A stretch of 8,483 nucleotides of DNA from Clostridia bacterium (GTDB lineage: Bacteria; Bacillota; Clostridia; Oscillospirales; CAG-382), in contig CAAEPN010000120.1 in the NCBI GenBank assembly GCA_900757905.1, positions 1-8,483 of the forward strand, given 5' to 3'. Under the pieces are notes generated by a model. It saw only the letters and a program-made list of their open reading frames with translations, did no database searches and had not been told where the DNA came from. Positions 1 to 6,844 of this stretch are shown piece after piece; positions within the stretch are counted from its first letter, which is position 1, and each line of letters begins with the position of its first letter. Made by a program: the position numbers and the translations under genes.

Positions 1-38
1 CATGTGGCGGTATCGCTGGGACAAAATTAAATCCTTGC

Positions 39-274
39 CGCCTATTGGGCGTTCCCTTTCGGGAACATTTTACCTGCTTTTGAAAAAGCAGGACAAAAGG
101 GGCGTCGGGGCAGCACGCCGCGCGTGCTTTTGCTCCCTTTCTCCTTGAAACATGGTCGCCTTGCTCACATCCGTTCGCAATTCTCCCTGTTTCGGCGGTC
201 TCGGACGCACAAAAACTTGCCACTGGCAATTTTTTGCACGTCCGAGCAGGGAGCTTCGAGGTTTCGCAAACCTC
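39..274. repeat. Multi-hairpin intergenic element, probable dispersed repeat
   Basis: At least five inverted repeats are packed into about 235 bases. They are a 6-bp stem with a 4-base loop (51-56/61-66), a 9-bp stem with a 2-base spacer (73-81/84-92), a 6-bp stem (112-117/123-128), a long stem of 22-base arms with a 1-base centre (201-222/224-245), and a 7-bp stem with a 3-base loop (258-264/268-274). The long stem is enclosed by outer arms CTCCCTG (183-189) and CAGGGAG (247-253). On the + strand 19 of the 22 long-arm positions pair. If read as RNA from the - strand, two of the three mismatches become G-U wobbles, leaving one mismatch, which points to - strand transcription. I infer a dispersed structured repeat of the kind seen between genes in clostridial genomes; copy number cannot be judged from one window. 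A structured small RNA is the alternative. Confidence 0.55.
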
Positions 275-298
275 ATAAATAGGACGCCGGCTTGCCTT

Positions 299-328
299 GA
301 TAGATAAAATCCCGTTCCGATAGATAAA
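299..328 (+). repeat. Direct repeat GATAGATAAA, two copies 20 bp apart
   Basis: GATAGATAAA occurs at 299-308 and again at 319-328, exactly 20 bases apart (about two helical turns), just upstream of the ecfT -35 box at 345. The spacing would put both copies on the same face of the DNA, as in some activator sites. The copies also supply a weak promoter-like pair (TTGATA at 297-302 and TAGATA at 321-326), so a second weak promoter is another reading. A role is inference. Confidence 0.4.
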
Positions 329-344
329 TATTTGAAAAAAAGCC

Positions 345-373
345 TTGGATATTTCGAAAAAGTGTGATATACT
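345..373 (+). promoter_or_regulatory. Sigma-A-type promoter for ecfT-truA
   Basis: The -35 box is TTGGAT (345-350), followed by a 17-base spacer and the -10 box TATACT (368-373). The bases TGA at 365-367 directly before it make an extended -10. Transcription should start near 380, giving a leader of roughly 45 bases, which is too short for a riboswitch. Confidence 0.7.
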
Positions 374-404
374 ATATTGTAAAATGTGTAAATATCGCTT
401 CCCG

Positions 405-410
405 AAAGGA
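405..410 (+). promoter_or_regulatory. Ribosome binding site that sets the ecfT start
   Basis: AAAGGA lies 13 bases before the ATG at 424. The open frame also begins at an in-frame GTG at 364, but that codon lies across the promoter -10 region and upstream of the expected transcript start, so it cannot be used. Confidence 0.6.
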
Positions 411-423
411 ACCTTTCATAATT

Positions 424-1242
424 ATGCTCTCCGATATCACTCTCGGACAGTACTTTCCCGGTAAAAGTATCGTCCATAAACTCGACCCGCGCGTAAAGAT
501 CATCTCTATCATCTTGCTCGTGGTCACGATCTTCTTGTCGAAAACCTATGCCGGCTTTGCACTCATGTTCATTACCGCACTTAGCCTGATTGCCGTCAGT
601 CATATCCGCTTTTCCACCGTCTTGAAAAGCTTAAAACCGGTGCTTTTTATCCTCGCCTTTACTATGGTCGCCAATATCTTTTGGACGAGCGGCGAACATC
701 CCTTGCTGGAATTCGGATTTATCCATATTTATGCCGAAGGCGTTATCTATGCCGTTTTGATGGCCTTGCGCATTGTTTGCTTAATTGTTGTTACCTTCGT
801 CCTCCTCACTTATACGACTTCGCCGGTAGCGCTTACCGACGCGTTGGAACGGCTGCTGCATCCGCTTGCCAAATTAAAGCTGCCCGTGCATGAGTTTTCC
901 ATGATGATGTCGATCGCACTTCGTTTTATTCCGACGCTCTTAGAGGAAACCGATAAGATCATGGCGGCGCAAAAGGCGCGCGGCGCAAATTTTGAAACCG
1001 GAAAGCTTATGCAGCGCATTAAGGCGCTTGTGCCGATCTTGGTGCCGTTGTTCGTTTCCGCTTTTCGCCGGGCCGATGAGTTGGCCGGTGCAATGGAATG
1101 CCGGTTGTATCACGGCGGTGAGGGGAGAACGCGTATGAAAATTTTAAAGATCGCGCCTTGCGACGTCGCTTTTATGCTTCTTCTGATTGCGCTTCTCGCA
1201 TTAAATATTGCATTTAATCACGTTTTTCCGAACGTGTTTTAG
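424..1242 (+). CDS. ecfT: Energy-coupling factor transporter transmembrane protein EcfT
   Basis: This is the membrane scaffold of an ECF-type ABC importer. It couples ATP hydrolysis by the EcfA ATPases to movement of interchangeable substrate-binding S components that bring in vitamins or metal ions. The protein is 272 residues, a normal family length. The N-terminus has the family's G-Q-Y-F-P-G stretch (8-13) and L-D-P-R (20-23). Hydrophobic segments lie near 26-38, 42-58, 72-87, 106-129 and 249-265. The cytoplasmic coupling region carries A-R-G at 185-187 and a second conserved stretch, A-M-E-C-R, at 223-227; in the family these arginine motifs contact the ATPases. truA follows directly, as in many Firmicutes. 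The usual upstream partners ecfA1 and ecfA2 are not in the window; instead the gene has its own promoter after about 420 gene-free bases. The substrate cannot be told, because it depends on S components encoded elsewhere. Confidence 0.95.
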   Translation: MLSDITLGQYFPGKSIVHKLDPRVKIISIILLVVTIFLSKTYAGFALMFITALSLIAVSHIRFSTVLKSLKPVLFILAFTMVANIFWTSGEHPLLEFGFIHIYAEGVIYAVLMALRIVCLIVVTFVLLTYTTSPVALTDALERLLHPLAKLKLPVHEFSMMMSIALRFIPTLLEETDKIMAAQKARGANFETGKLMQRIKALVPILVPLFVSAFRRADELAGAMECRLYHGGEGRTRMKILKIAPCDVAFMLLLIALLALNIAFNHVFPNVF

Positions 1243-1253
1243 GGAGACGGAAG

Positions 1254-2036
1254 ATGTCAGATTTTCAAATAACTGCACCGCGCATAGCCGTAAACATTAT
1301 GTACGACGGCACACGCTATTGCGGTTGGCAGGTGCAGCAGAACGCCGTCAGCGTCCAGCAAATGGTTCAGAACGCGCTCGAAGAACTGCTTTCGTTCCGG
1401 CCGGATATCAGCGGCTGCTCGCGCACCGACGCCGGTGTGCATGCGAATCAGTATGTGTTCCATATGAGCGCGGAAAATATCCGTATTTCGCCCGAAAAGC
1501 TGCCGCTTGCGCTCAATGCCCGGCTGCATGGGTCGGATATTGCCGTCAAAAGCGCATGCCTTGTGCCGCCGGACTTTCATGCCCGTTACAGCTGCATTCA
1601 AAAGGAGTATATCTATAAGATCTGGAATGCGCCGTATATGAGTCCGTTTTATGAGGGACGCGCGTGGTTCTTTCCGTATGCGTTAGACGAAAAAGCGCTC
1701 GGCTTTGTGGGTGAGGAATTTTGCGGCACACATGATTTCGGCGGATTTATGTCAAAAGGCTCAAAGATAAAGGAAGACACGGTGCGCACGGTGAAATATT
1801 TTGATGTGGCGCGTGAAGATGAGCTTGTAACGATACGTGTCTGCGCGGACGGATTTTTATACAATATGGTACGGATCATGGTCGGGACATATGCGCTTGC
1901 GGCGGCAGGAAAGTTAAAGCAGGGCGACATAGCGCGGATAATCTCTTTGCGCGATCGGTCGCTTGCCGGAGACACAGCGCCGGCGCACGGATTGTATTTA
2001 AACAAGGTCTTTTATCCGTCCGGCTTTCCTTTTTGA
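1254..2036 (+). CDS. truA: tRNA pseudouridine(38-40) synthase TruA
   Basis: TruA converts uridines 38, 39 and 40 in the anticodon arm of many tRNAs to pseudouridine, acting as a cytoplasmic homodimer without cofactors. The 260-residue length fits the family. Near the N-terminus is Y-D-G-T-R-Y-x-G-W-Q (17-26). The catalytic aspartate is D59 within R-T-D-A-G-V-H-A (57-64). The core E-Y-I-Y-K and the later N-M-V-R-I-M-V-G-T are family-typical, and the C-terminal H-G-L-Y-L-N-K-V stretch is conserved. The start is supported by AGGGAG at 1241-1246, which overlaps the ecfT stop codon; only 11 bases separate the genes, so they are almost certainly co-transcribed and translationally coupled. In many Firmicutes rplM and rpsI come next, but here a weak terminator and a new promoter follow. 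Confidence 0.97.
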   Translation: MSDFQITAPRIAVNIMYDGTRYCGWQVQQNAVSVQQMVQNALEELLSFRPDISGCSRTDAGVHANQYVFHMSAENIRISPEKLPLALNARLHGSDIAVKSACLVPPDFHARYSCIQKEYIYKIWNAPYMSPFYEGRAWFFPYALDEKALGFVGEEFCGTHDFGGFMSKGSKIKEDTVRTVKYFDVAREDELVTIRVCADGFLYNMVRIMVGTYALAAAGKLKQGDIARIISLRDRSLAGDTAPAHGLYLNKVFYPSGFPF

Positions 2037-2049
2037 GAAAAGGCACGGC

Positions 2050-2076
2050 TGCCGTATTTCCCTTTCGGCAATTTTT
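2050..2076 (+). terminator. Weak intrinsic terminator after truA
   Basis: TGCCG (2050-2054) pairs with CGGCA (2066-2070) around an 11-base loop and is followed by TTTTT at 2072-2076. The stem is short, so termination may be partial and some truA transcripts could read into the next gene. Confidence 0.4.
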
Positions 2077-2081
2077 AACGG

Positions 2082-2110
2082 TTGAAAAATTAAAAATTAC
2101 GCATTATAGT
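2082..2110 (+). promoter_or_regulatory. Sigma-A-type promoter for the aminopeptidase operon
   Basis: TTGAAA (2082-2087), a 17-base spacer and TATAGT (2105-2110) match the consensus well. The surroundings are very AT-rich, and the transcript should start near 2117 with a leader of about 60 bases. A nine-base ATAGATAAA at 2117-2125 repeats part of the direct repeat found upstream of ecfT. Confidence 0.65.
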
Positions 2111-2177
2111 AGTATCATAGATAAAAAATAAATATAAATCCCAATTTCCCGAAATTTTAGAAAGGTGGTTCTTTTTT

Positions 2178-3602
2178 ATGGAAAAAGAAAAATCTCCGGC
2201 TGAACTTTTAAAGGAAAAACTCTTTGCCGCGCATAAAAGCGCTTATGAGGTCTGCGACGAGCAGGAAATCTTAAAAGCTTACGAATACTGCGGCGACTAT
2301 ATGAAATTTTTGAATGACGCCAAAACCGAGCGCGAATGCGTCACCGAGGCCGTGAAAAAGCTCGATGCCGCCGGCTTTACGCCCTTCGAATACGGCAAGA
2401 AATACGCTACCGGCGACAAATTCTACCTCAATAACCGCGGTAAGGCGCTCTATGCCGTTGTCATGGGCAAAAAGAGCCTTGAAGACGGTCTCAGCATCGC
2501 GGCCGGCCACATCGACAGCCCCCGTATCGATTTAAAGCAGAATCCGCTTTATGAAGAAGGCGGCATGGCGTTCTTCAAGACGCATTATTACGGCGGTATC
2601 AAGAAATTCCAGTGGGTCACTATTCCGCTTGCCCTCCACGGCGTTATCGTCAAGGAGGACGGAAAAATTATCAACGTCTGCGTCGGCGAGGACGAGAGCG
2701 ATCCCGTTTTCTATATTACCGATGTGCTTCCGCATCTCGGCAAGGATCAGGCCGCTAAGACGGTTGCTAACGTCTTTACCGGTGAAAATCTGAATATTCT
2801 TGTCGGCAGCCGTCCGTATGACGACGACAAGATCAACGAAAAAATCAAATTGAACATCTTAGCTCTCTTGAACGAAAAATACGACGTCACCGAAGCGGAT
2901 CTTCTTTCCGCCGAGCTTAGCCTTGTTCCGAGCGCACGCGCAAGAGATATCGGCTTTGACCGCAGTCTTATCGGCGCCTATGGGCACGACGACCGCGTTT
3001 GCTCTTACCCGATTCTCTCGGCTATTCTCGATATGGCTTCTCATACGCCGGAATATACCTCCGTCACCATTTTGGCGGATAAAGAGGAAATCGGCAGCGA
3101 GGGCAACACCGGCATGCAGTCGTTTGCCTTTGAAAATATGCTTGTCGAAATGGCAGTAAATGCCGGCGCTAATCCGCGGAAAATGTTCGCAAGCTCCAAG
3201 TGCCTGTCGGCAGACGTTACGGCTTGCTTCGATCCGAATTTTGCCGAAGTTTATGAAACGCGCAACGCCGCTTTCATCAATAAAGGCGTCGCCATGAACA
3301 AGTTTACCGGCGCACGCGGCAAATCCTCCACCAACGACGCACATGCCGAATATGTCGCCTATATCCGTAACATCTTTAACAAGGCCGGCTGCGTTTGGCA
3401 GACCAGCGAGCTTGGCAAGGTTGACCAAGGCGGCGGCGGTACGGTTGCCATGTATTTGGCAAAGCTCGATATCGATACGGTCGATGTGGGCGTACCGGTC
3501 ATCTCCATGCATGCCCCCTACGAAGTGGTCTCCAAGACTGACGTTTATATGGCCTATAAGGCTTTCCGTGCTTTCTTTGAAAGAAAATCCCGACACCAAT
3601 AA
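2178..3602 (+). CDS. M18 family aminopeptidase
   Basis: This is a zinc-dependent cytoplasmic aminopeptidase of the M18 (DNPEP / aminopeptidase I) family, which removes N-terminal residues, often acidic ones, from peptides and assembles into large tetrahedral complexes. At 474 residues it has the usual bacterial length. The metal-site motifs appear in order: G-H-I-D-S-P with H111 and D113; H-D-D-R with D271-D272, of which D272 best fits the bridging aspartate; D-K-E-E-I-G-S with E303 as general base and E304 as ligand; S-A-D-V with D346; and M-H-A-P-Y-E with H445. All expected ligands are present, so the enzyme should be active. The start is set by AAAGGTGG at 2161-2168, one base off the ideal site and nine bases before the ATG. 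It is the first gene of a five-gene run, and the kinase begins 14 bases after its stop. The exact substrate preference is not readable from sequence. Confidence 0.93.
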   Translation: MEKEKSPAELLKEKLFAAHKSAYEVCDEQEILKAYEYCGDYMKFLNDAKTERECVTEAVKKLDAAGFTPFEYGKKYATGDKFYLNNRGKALYAVVMGKKSLEDGLSIAAGHIDSPRIDLKQNPLYEEGGMAFFKTHYYGGIKKFQWVTIPLALHGVIVKEDGKIINVCVGEDESDPVFYITDVLPHLGKDQAAKTVANVFTGENLNILVGSRPYDDDKINEKIKLNILALLNEKYDVTEADLLSAELSLVPSARARDIGFDRSLIGAYGHDDRVCSYPILSAILDMASHTPEYTSVTILADKEEIGSEGNTGMQSFAFENMLVEMAVNAGANPRKMFASSKCLSADVTACFDPNFAEVYETRNAAFINKGVAMNKFTGARGKSSTNDAHAEYVAYIRNIFNKAGCVWQTSELGKVDQGGGGTVAMYLAKLDIDTVDVGVPVISMHAPYEVVSKTDVYMAYKAFRAFFERKSRHQ

Positions 3603-3616
3603 AGGAGAGATTTGAC

Positions 3617-4927
3617 ATGATAACCGAATCCTTGAAAAAGGCCGTTCAGAACGGCGAATACGATACCGCTTTCCGTGCGCTTTACGGCGCGGACGCCAAC
3701 CTTTTTGACGTAAAGGTCCGCTATCTTTCCGCTATCGACAGCTTTGAGAAGCTGTATGGCACGGCCCTTCCTGAAAATGCCGAGGTTCGCCTGTTCTCGG
3801 TTCCCGGCAGAAGCGAGATCTCCGGCAACCATACTGACCATAACCACGGCCGCGTGCTTGCCGCCTCCATCAGCCTTGATATCATCGCTGTGGCTGCCAA
3901 GACCGATAAAAACGAGATCCGTATCAAGTCCGAGGGCTTTGACGAGGACGTTGTATCCACCGACGACGTGAAAACCGTCCGTCCGGAGGAAAAATACAAG
4001 GCCAGCGCCATTATCCGCGGCATGTGCGACGGATTCTTGAACAATTCCCACAAGATCGGCGGCTTTGTCGCCTACACCACCTCCAATGTCTTAAAAGGCT
4101 CGGGACTTTCGTCCTCGGCGGCCTTTGAGGATATGGTCGGCAACCTGTTAAACCATTTCTACAACGACGGTGCGGTTTCGGCAATCGAAATTGCAAAGCT
4201 TGCCCAATATGCCGAAAATGTGCATTTCGGCAAACCCTGCGGTCTTATGGATCAGATGGCGTGCGCCGTCGGCGGCTTTGTTGCAATCGATTTCAAAGAC
4301 CCGAAAAATCCGGTAGTCGAAAAGCTGCCATTTGATCTCGACGCGGCCGGACTTTCGTTATGTATCGTCAATACCGGCGGCAACCATGCCGATCTGAACG
4401 AGGATTATGCGTCGGTTCCGGCCGATATGAAAGCTTGCGCAAAGTTACTCGGCGTGGAATTTTTAGCCGATACCGACAAAAAGGCGCTTCTTGCAAGAGC
4501 TGCCGAAGTCCGCGAAACGCTCGGCGACCGTGCTTTTCTTCGCTCACTTCATTTCTTCAACGAAAACGAGCGCGTCAAAGCGCAGCGCGACGCCCTCGAA
4601 AAAGGCGACCTTGCCGGATTTTTAGCCGGCGTGCGCGCGTCGGGACTTTCCTCGGCAACCATGCTTCAGAATGTGTATACCGTTAAAAATGTCAACGAAC
4701 AGGGTCTTACCGTGGCGCTCGCGCTGGCCGGAGAGGTGCTTGACGGTGTGAAGGGCAGTGCGTACCGCGTTCACGGCGGCGGCTTTGCCGGTACGATTCA
4801 GGCGTTTGTGCCGAAAAAGACCGTTCCGGAGTTCATTGCAGCCGAGGAAGCCGTATTCGGCAAAGGCAACGTGTATGTGCTGTCGGTCAGACCGTTTGGC
4901 GCGGTCGCACTCGATAAGATCGGCTAA
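3617..4927 (+). CDS. Galactokinase-family GHMP kinase, divergent sugar motif
   Basis: This 436-residue protein belongs to the GHMP kinase superfamily and is closest to galactokinase (ATP + galactose to galactose 1-phosphate, Leloir pathway). It is longer than the usual bacterial GalK of about 390 residues because of an N-terminal extension of some 40 residues before the first motif. The galactokinase signature region at 64-76 reads G-R-S-E-I-S-G-N-H-T-D-H-N; the canonical form is G-R-x-N-L-I-G-E-H-T-D-Y-N, so a sugar-contacting glutamate is replaced by N71. The ATP-binding motif G-S-G-L-S-S-S-A-A is at 161-169. The catalytic aspartate is D212 in C-G-L-M-D-Q, Y264 lies where galactokinases have a sugar-contacting tyrosine, and H-G-G-G-F-A-G (386-392) is motif 3. 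AAAGGAGAG at 3601-3609 overlaps the aminopeptidase stop and sets the start. No galT, galE or sugar transporter is nearby. The kinase fold is certain; galactose as substrate is only likely. Confidence 0.88.
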   Translation: MITESLKKAVQNGEYDTAFRALYGADANLFDVKVRYLSAIDSFEKLYGTALPENAEVRLFSVPGRSEISGNHTDHNHGRVLAASISLDIIAVAAKTDKNEIRIKSEGFDEDVVSTDDVKTVRPEEKYKASAIIRGMCDGFLNNSHKIGGFVAYTTSNVLKGSGLSSSAAFEDMVGNLLNHFYNDGAVSAIEIAKLAQYAENVHFGKPCGLMDQMACAVGGFVAIDFKDPKNPVVEKLPFDLDAAGLSLCIVNTGGNHADLNEDYASVPADMKACAKLLGVEFLADTDKKALLARAAEVRETLGDRAFLRSLHFFNENERVKAQRDALEKGDLAGFLAGVRASGLSSATMLQNVYTVKNVNEQGLTVALALAGEVLDGVKGSAYRVHGGGFAGTIQAFVPKKTVPEFIAAEEAVFGKGNVYVLSVRPFGAVALDKIG

Positions 4928-4935
4928 AACGCAGT

Positions 4936-5334
4936 ATGAGTCAGAAATTTCGTGCAAAAGTCAAAAAAGTGCCGGAAAACACGCACCCTAAGGTGGCAGA
5001 CGGCCGTATCGGAAAGTTAAGGATCCTTGCTGTTCTGATCTTGTCTACCGGCCTTGCAGGCGGTGTGTATATCGCCGCCGCAAAAGCCGAATTTGCACCG
5101 GTATTTCATGCTTATTGGATCATCAGCGCCGTGCTTTTTTGCGCGGCGCTGCTCTTAAATCGGCGAAATGAATACCGGTATACAAAAGAGCTTGCCGAGA
5201 ACGGCGCCGAACAAGCCGAAAAAGCGTATTATATGCGCAAGAAGCAGATAAAATACGTGATTCTTGCGCTGCTTCCGTTCCTTTTCACCGTGCTTGCCGA
5301 CGCAGTGTATCTGTTATTATTCGTCAAAAATTAA
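4936..5334 (+). CDS. Small three-pass membrane protein of unknown function
   Basis: I cannot assign a function. The predicted product is 132 residues with a basic N-terminus (K4, R6, K8, K10, K11) and three hydrophobic segments near 28-48, 56-75 and 106-130. Between segments two and three is a charged stretch (76-103) rich in Arg, Lys and Glu that should face the cytoplasm. The second segment begins with Y-W-I-I and ends in L-L-L-N-R-R, a pattern I associate from memory with small proteins found beside MBL-fold genes in related Clostridia. The gene starts eight bases after the kinase stop and has no clear ribosome binding site, so translational coupling to the kinase is likely. It lies 34 bases before the MBL gene. 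No catalytic or metal-binding motif is visible. Confidence 0.75.
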   Translation: MSQKFRAKVKKVPENTHPKVADGRIGKLRILAVLILSTGLAGGVYIAAAKAEFAPVFHAYWIISAVLFCAALLLNRRNEYRYTKELAENGAEQAEKAYYMRKKQIKYVILALLPFLFTVLADAVYLLLFVKN

Positions 5335-5368
5335 AGTCTGTTTTACGCAAAGGAAATTGAAACCTCCT

Positions 5369-6163
5369 ATGAGTCTGACAAATCCTACTTATAAAGTCGT
5401 GCCGCTGTTTTCCGGCTCCTCCGGGAACGCTGCCTACATACGCTGCGGCGATGAAGAATATCTGGTGGACGCCGGTGTCTCCTGCAAAGCGCTGCAAACG
5501 GCGCTGAATACGCTTGACACCGACCTGTCCCGAATCCGCGCGGTATTTGTGACGCATGAACATCATGACCACGTCAAGGGACTGGAAACGGTTTCGAAAA
5601 AGTTTGGTATACCGGTATATATGTATGAGAATTCCTATAAAGGAATCGATAAGCCGACGCTTCGGACAGCGCTTGCACCGTATTTGCATTTTATTTCGCC
5701 GGGCGACAGCTTTGCGTGCGGCGGCATGCAGGTAAACGTGTTCAAAACGCCGCACGACGCGTGCGGCAGTGTCGGTTTCCGGTTCAACTTTTCCGATGGC
5801 TCGGCACTTGGGTATGCGACCGATATCGGATATATCACCAAGGGTATTGCAAACGCACTGTTCGGCTGTCAGACCGTGATTTTAGAAAGCAACTATGACG
5901 TGCAGATGTTAAAAACCGGGCCGTATCCTTACTATCTGAAGCAGCGGATCGAATCCAACGGCGGACATCTTTCCAACGACGCGGCGGCGGCCTTTGTGCC
6001 GTATCTTCTCGAAAATGGCACGCGGAAGATCGTTCTTGCGCACCTGTCGGAGGAAAACAACACACCGCGCCTTGCGTATGACACCTGCGTGCGCGCGTTG
6101 GCGGCGGCAGGAGCAGAGCCGAAGGAATATAAGATCACGGTTGCTATGAGATCGATTTTGTAA
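5369..6163 (+). CDS. MBL-fold metallohydrolase, WalJ/YycJ type
   Basis: This is a 264-residue metallo-beta-lactamase-fold hydrolase that should bind two metal ions in the cytoplasm. The metal motif is complete: T-H-E-H-H-D-H gives H63, H65, D67 and H68, followed by H129 in T-P-H-D-A, D152 in A-T-D-I-G, and H225 in L-A-H-L-S-E-E-N-N. The N-terminal F-S-G-S-S-G-N and the L-S-E-E-N-N block are typical of the WalJ/YycJ group, whose Bacillus members have been linked to the WalRK cell-wall regulon and to DNA exonuclease activity in mismatch repair (recalled, not checked). No walRK genes are present here. The open frame extends upstream to 5264, but that part overlaps the membrane protein gene and reads as cysteine- and serine-rich noise. 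I chose the ATG at 5369, although AAAGGA (5349-5354) lies 14 bases upstream, a long spacing. An in-frame TTG at 5357 is too close to that site. Confidence 0.9.
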   Translation: MSLTNPTYKVVPLFSGSSGNAAYIRCGDEEYLVDAGVSCKALQTALNTLDTDLSRIRAVFVTHEHHDHVKGLETVSKKFGIPVYMYENSYKGIDKPTLRTALAPYLHFISPGDSFACGGMQVNVFKTPHDACGSVGFRFNFSDGSALGYATDIGYITKGIANALFGCQTVILESNYDVQMLKTGPYPYYLKQRIESNGGHLSNDAAAAFVPYLLENGTRKIVLAHLSEENNTPRLAYDTCVRALAAAGAEPKEYKITVAMRSIL

Positions 6164-6178
6164 GAAAGAGGAAAGAAT

Positions 6179-6823
6179 ATGACAAGATTTATTATCGTCC
6201 GTCACGGACAAAGCGAGGGCAACGCTAAAGGCGAGTTTCACGGACAGTACAATTCCGACCTCACCGAGCTTGGACATGAGCAAGCGGAATGCACGGCAGA
6301 ATATGTAGACCGGTATACGATAGATGTTATCTATTCCAGCGATATTCGCCGCGCCTATTCCACGGCTAAACATACCGCTGACCGGCGCGGACTTCCGATC
6401 ACCGCCGATACCGGCCTTCGTGAAATCTTTGCCGGAGAATGGGAACGGATGAGCTTTGACGAGATTCCCAAAAAATATCCCGAGGAATACCGCGTCTGGC
6501 ATGAGGATATTGCTCATAGCCATCTGCCGGGCGGCGAAAGCGTTGCGGAAATGGCCGAGCGCGTAAATGCGGCGTTTGAGAAGATCGCCGCCGAAAACGA
6601 TGGGAAAACCGTATTTGTTGCAACGCATGCCACGCCGATTCGTGCCATGCGCTGCAAGTGGCTTGGCGTGCCGCTTACCGAAATGCAGCGTCTGGAATGG
6701 GTTCCGAATGCGTCAGTCACGGTGGTGGAGTACGACGGCGATAAGCGAAACGTGCTTTGCTTCGGCCAAGCGGAGCATTTGATAAAGGCCGGACTTTTGA
6801 CCGGACTTCCCAAAAAGATCTGA
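6179..6823 (+). CDS. Histidine phosphatase family protein
   Basis: This 214-residue protein is a branch-1 histidine phosphatase (phosphoglycerate-mutase-like fold) that removes phosphate through a phospho-histidine intermediate. The catalytic R-H-G is at 8-10, with H9 as nucleophile, in V-R-H-G-Q-S-E-G-N. The typical L-T-E-L-G region follows. The proton donor is E82 in R-E-I-F-A-G-E-W-E, and the second catalytic histidine is H150 in A-T-H-A-T-P-I-R. All catalytic positions are intact. The substrate cannot be told from sequence; relatives include broad-specificity phosphatases, alpha-ribazole phosphatase and phosphoserine phosphatase. AAAGAGGA at 6165-6172 sets the start, 15 bases after the MBL stop. 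It is the last gene of the five-gene run and ends just before a strong terminator. Confidence 0.93.
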   Translation: MTRFIIVRHGQSEGNAKGEFHGQYNSDLTELGHEQAECTAEYVDRYTIDVIYSSDIRRAYSTAKHTADRRGLPITADTGLREIFAGEWERMSFDEIPKKYPEEYRVWHEDIAHSHLPGGESVAEMAERVNAAFEKIAAENDGKTVFVATHATPIRAMRCKWLGVPLTEMQRLEWVPNASVTVVEYDGDKRNVLCFGQAEHLIKAGLLTGLPKKI

Positions 6824-6844
6824 CTGGATCATGCCGCAAAAAAT

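Larger units (their letters stand above)
1..423. other. Gene-free left flank of ecfT
   Basis: I find no convincing protein gene here. A reading frame on the - strand crosses 70-603, but it overlaps the start of ecfT antisense and its translation is low-complexity and arginine-rich, as expected when hairpin repeats are translated. A short + frame from an ATG at position 2 stops near 148 and has no visible ribosome binding site. Frame 1 reads nine codons and stops at 28-30, so the last residues of an upstream gene could lie at the very edge, but nothing can be recognised from so few codons. The stretch holds a cluster of inverted repeats (about 39-274), a pair of direct repeats (299-328) and the ecfT promoter (345-373), each listed separately. 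Confidence 0.7.

Noticed and set aside
364..423. GTG start for a longer EcfT
   Set aside because: The codon lies just before the promoter -10 box and so upstream of the transcript start; family members begin at the M-L-x-D-I-T stretch encoded from 424.
374..423. Riboswitch in the ecfT leader, as often found with ECF transporters
   Set aside because: The promoter leaves a leader of only about 45 bases, too short for a known vitamin riboswitch, and no such motif is visible.
70..603. 177-codon open frame on the - strand
   Set aside because: It runs antisense through the ecfT start and promoter, its translation crosses the hairpin cluster, and it shows no domain or ribosome binding site.
2859..3599. 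246-codon open frame on the - strand inside the aminopeptidase gene
   Set aside because: The + strand frame carries every M18 metal ligand. The antisense frame is a by-product of codon bias and has no recognisable motif.
3554..4051. 165-codon - strand frame across the aminopeptidase-kinase junction
   Set aside because: It is antisense to two clear genes and to the kinase ribosome binding site, with no family features.
5264..5368. Upstream extension of the MBL-fold protein
   Set aside because: The added residues overlap the membrane protein gene, are not MBL-like, and lack a ribosome binding site.
5909..6628. 239-codon - strand frame across the MBL-phosphatase junction
   Set aside because: It lies opposite two genes with intact catalytic motifs, and its translation resembles no family I know.
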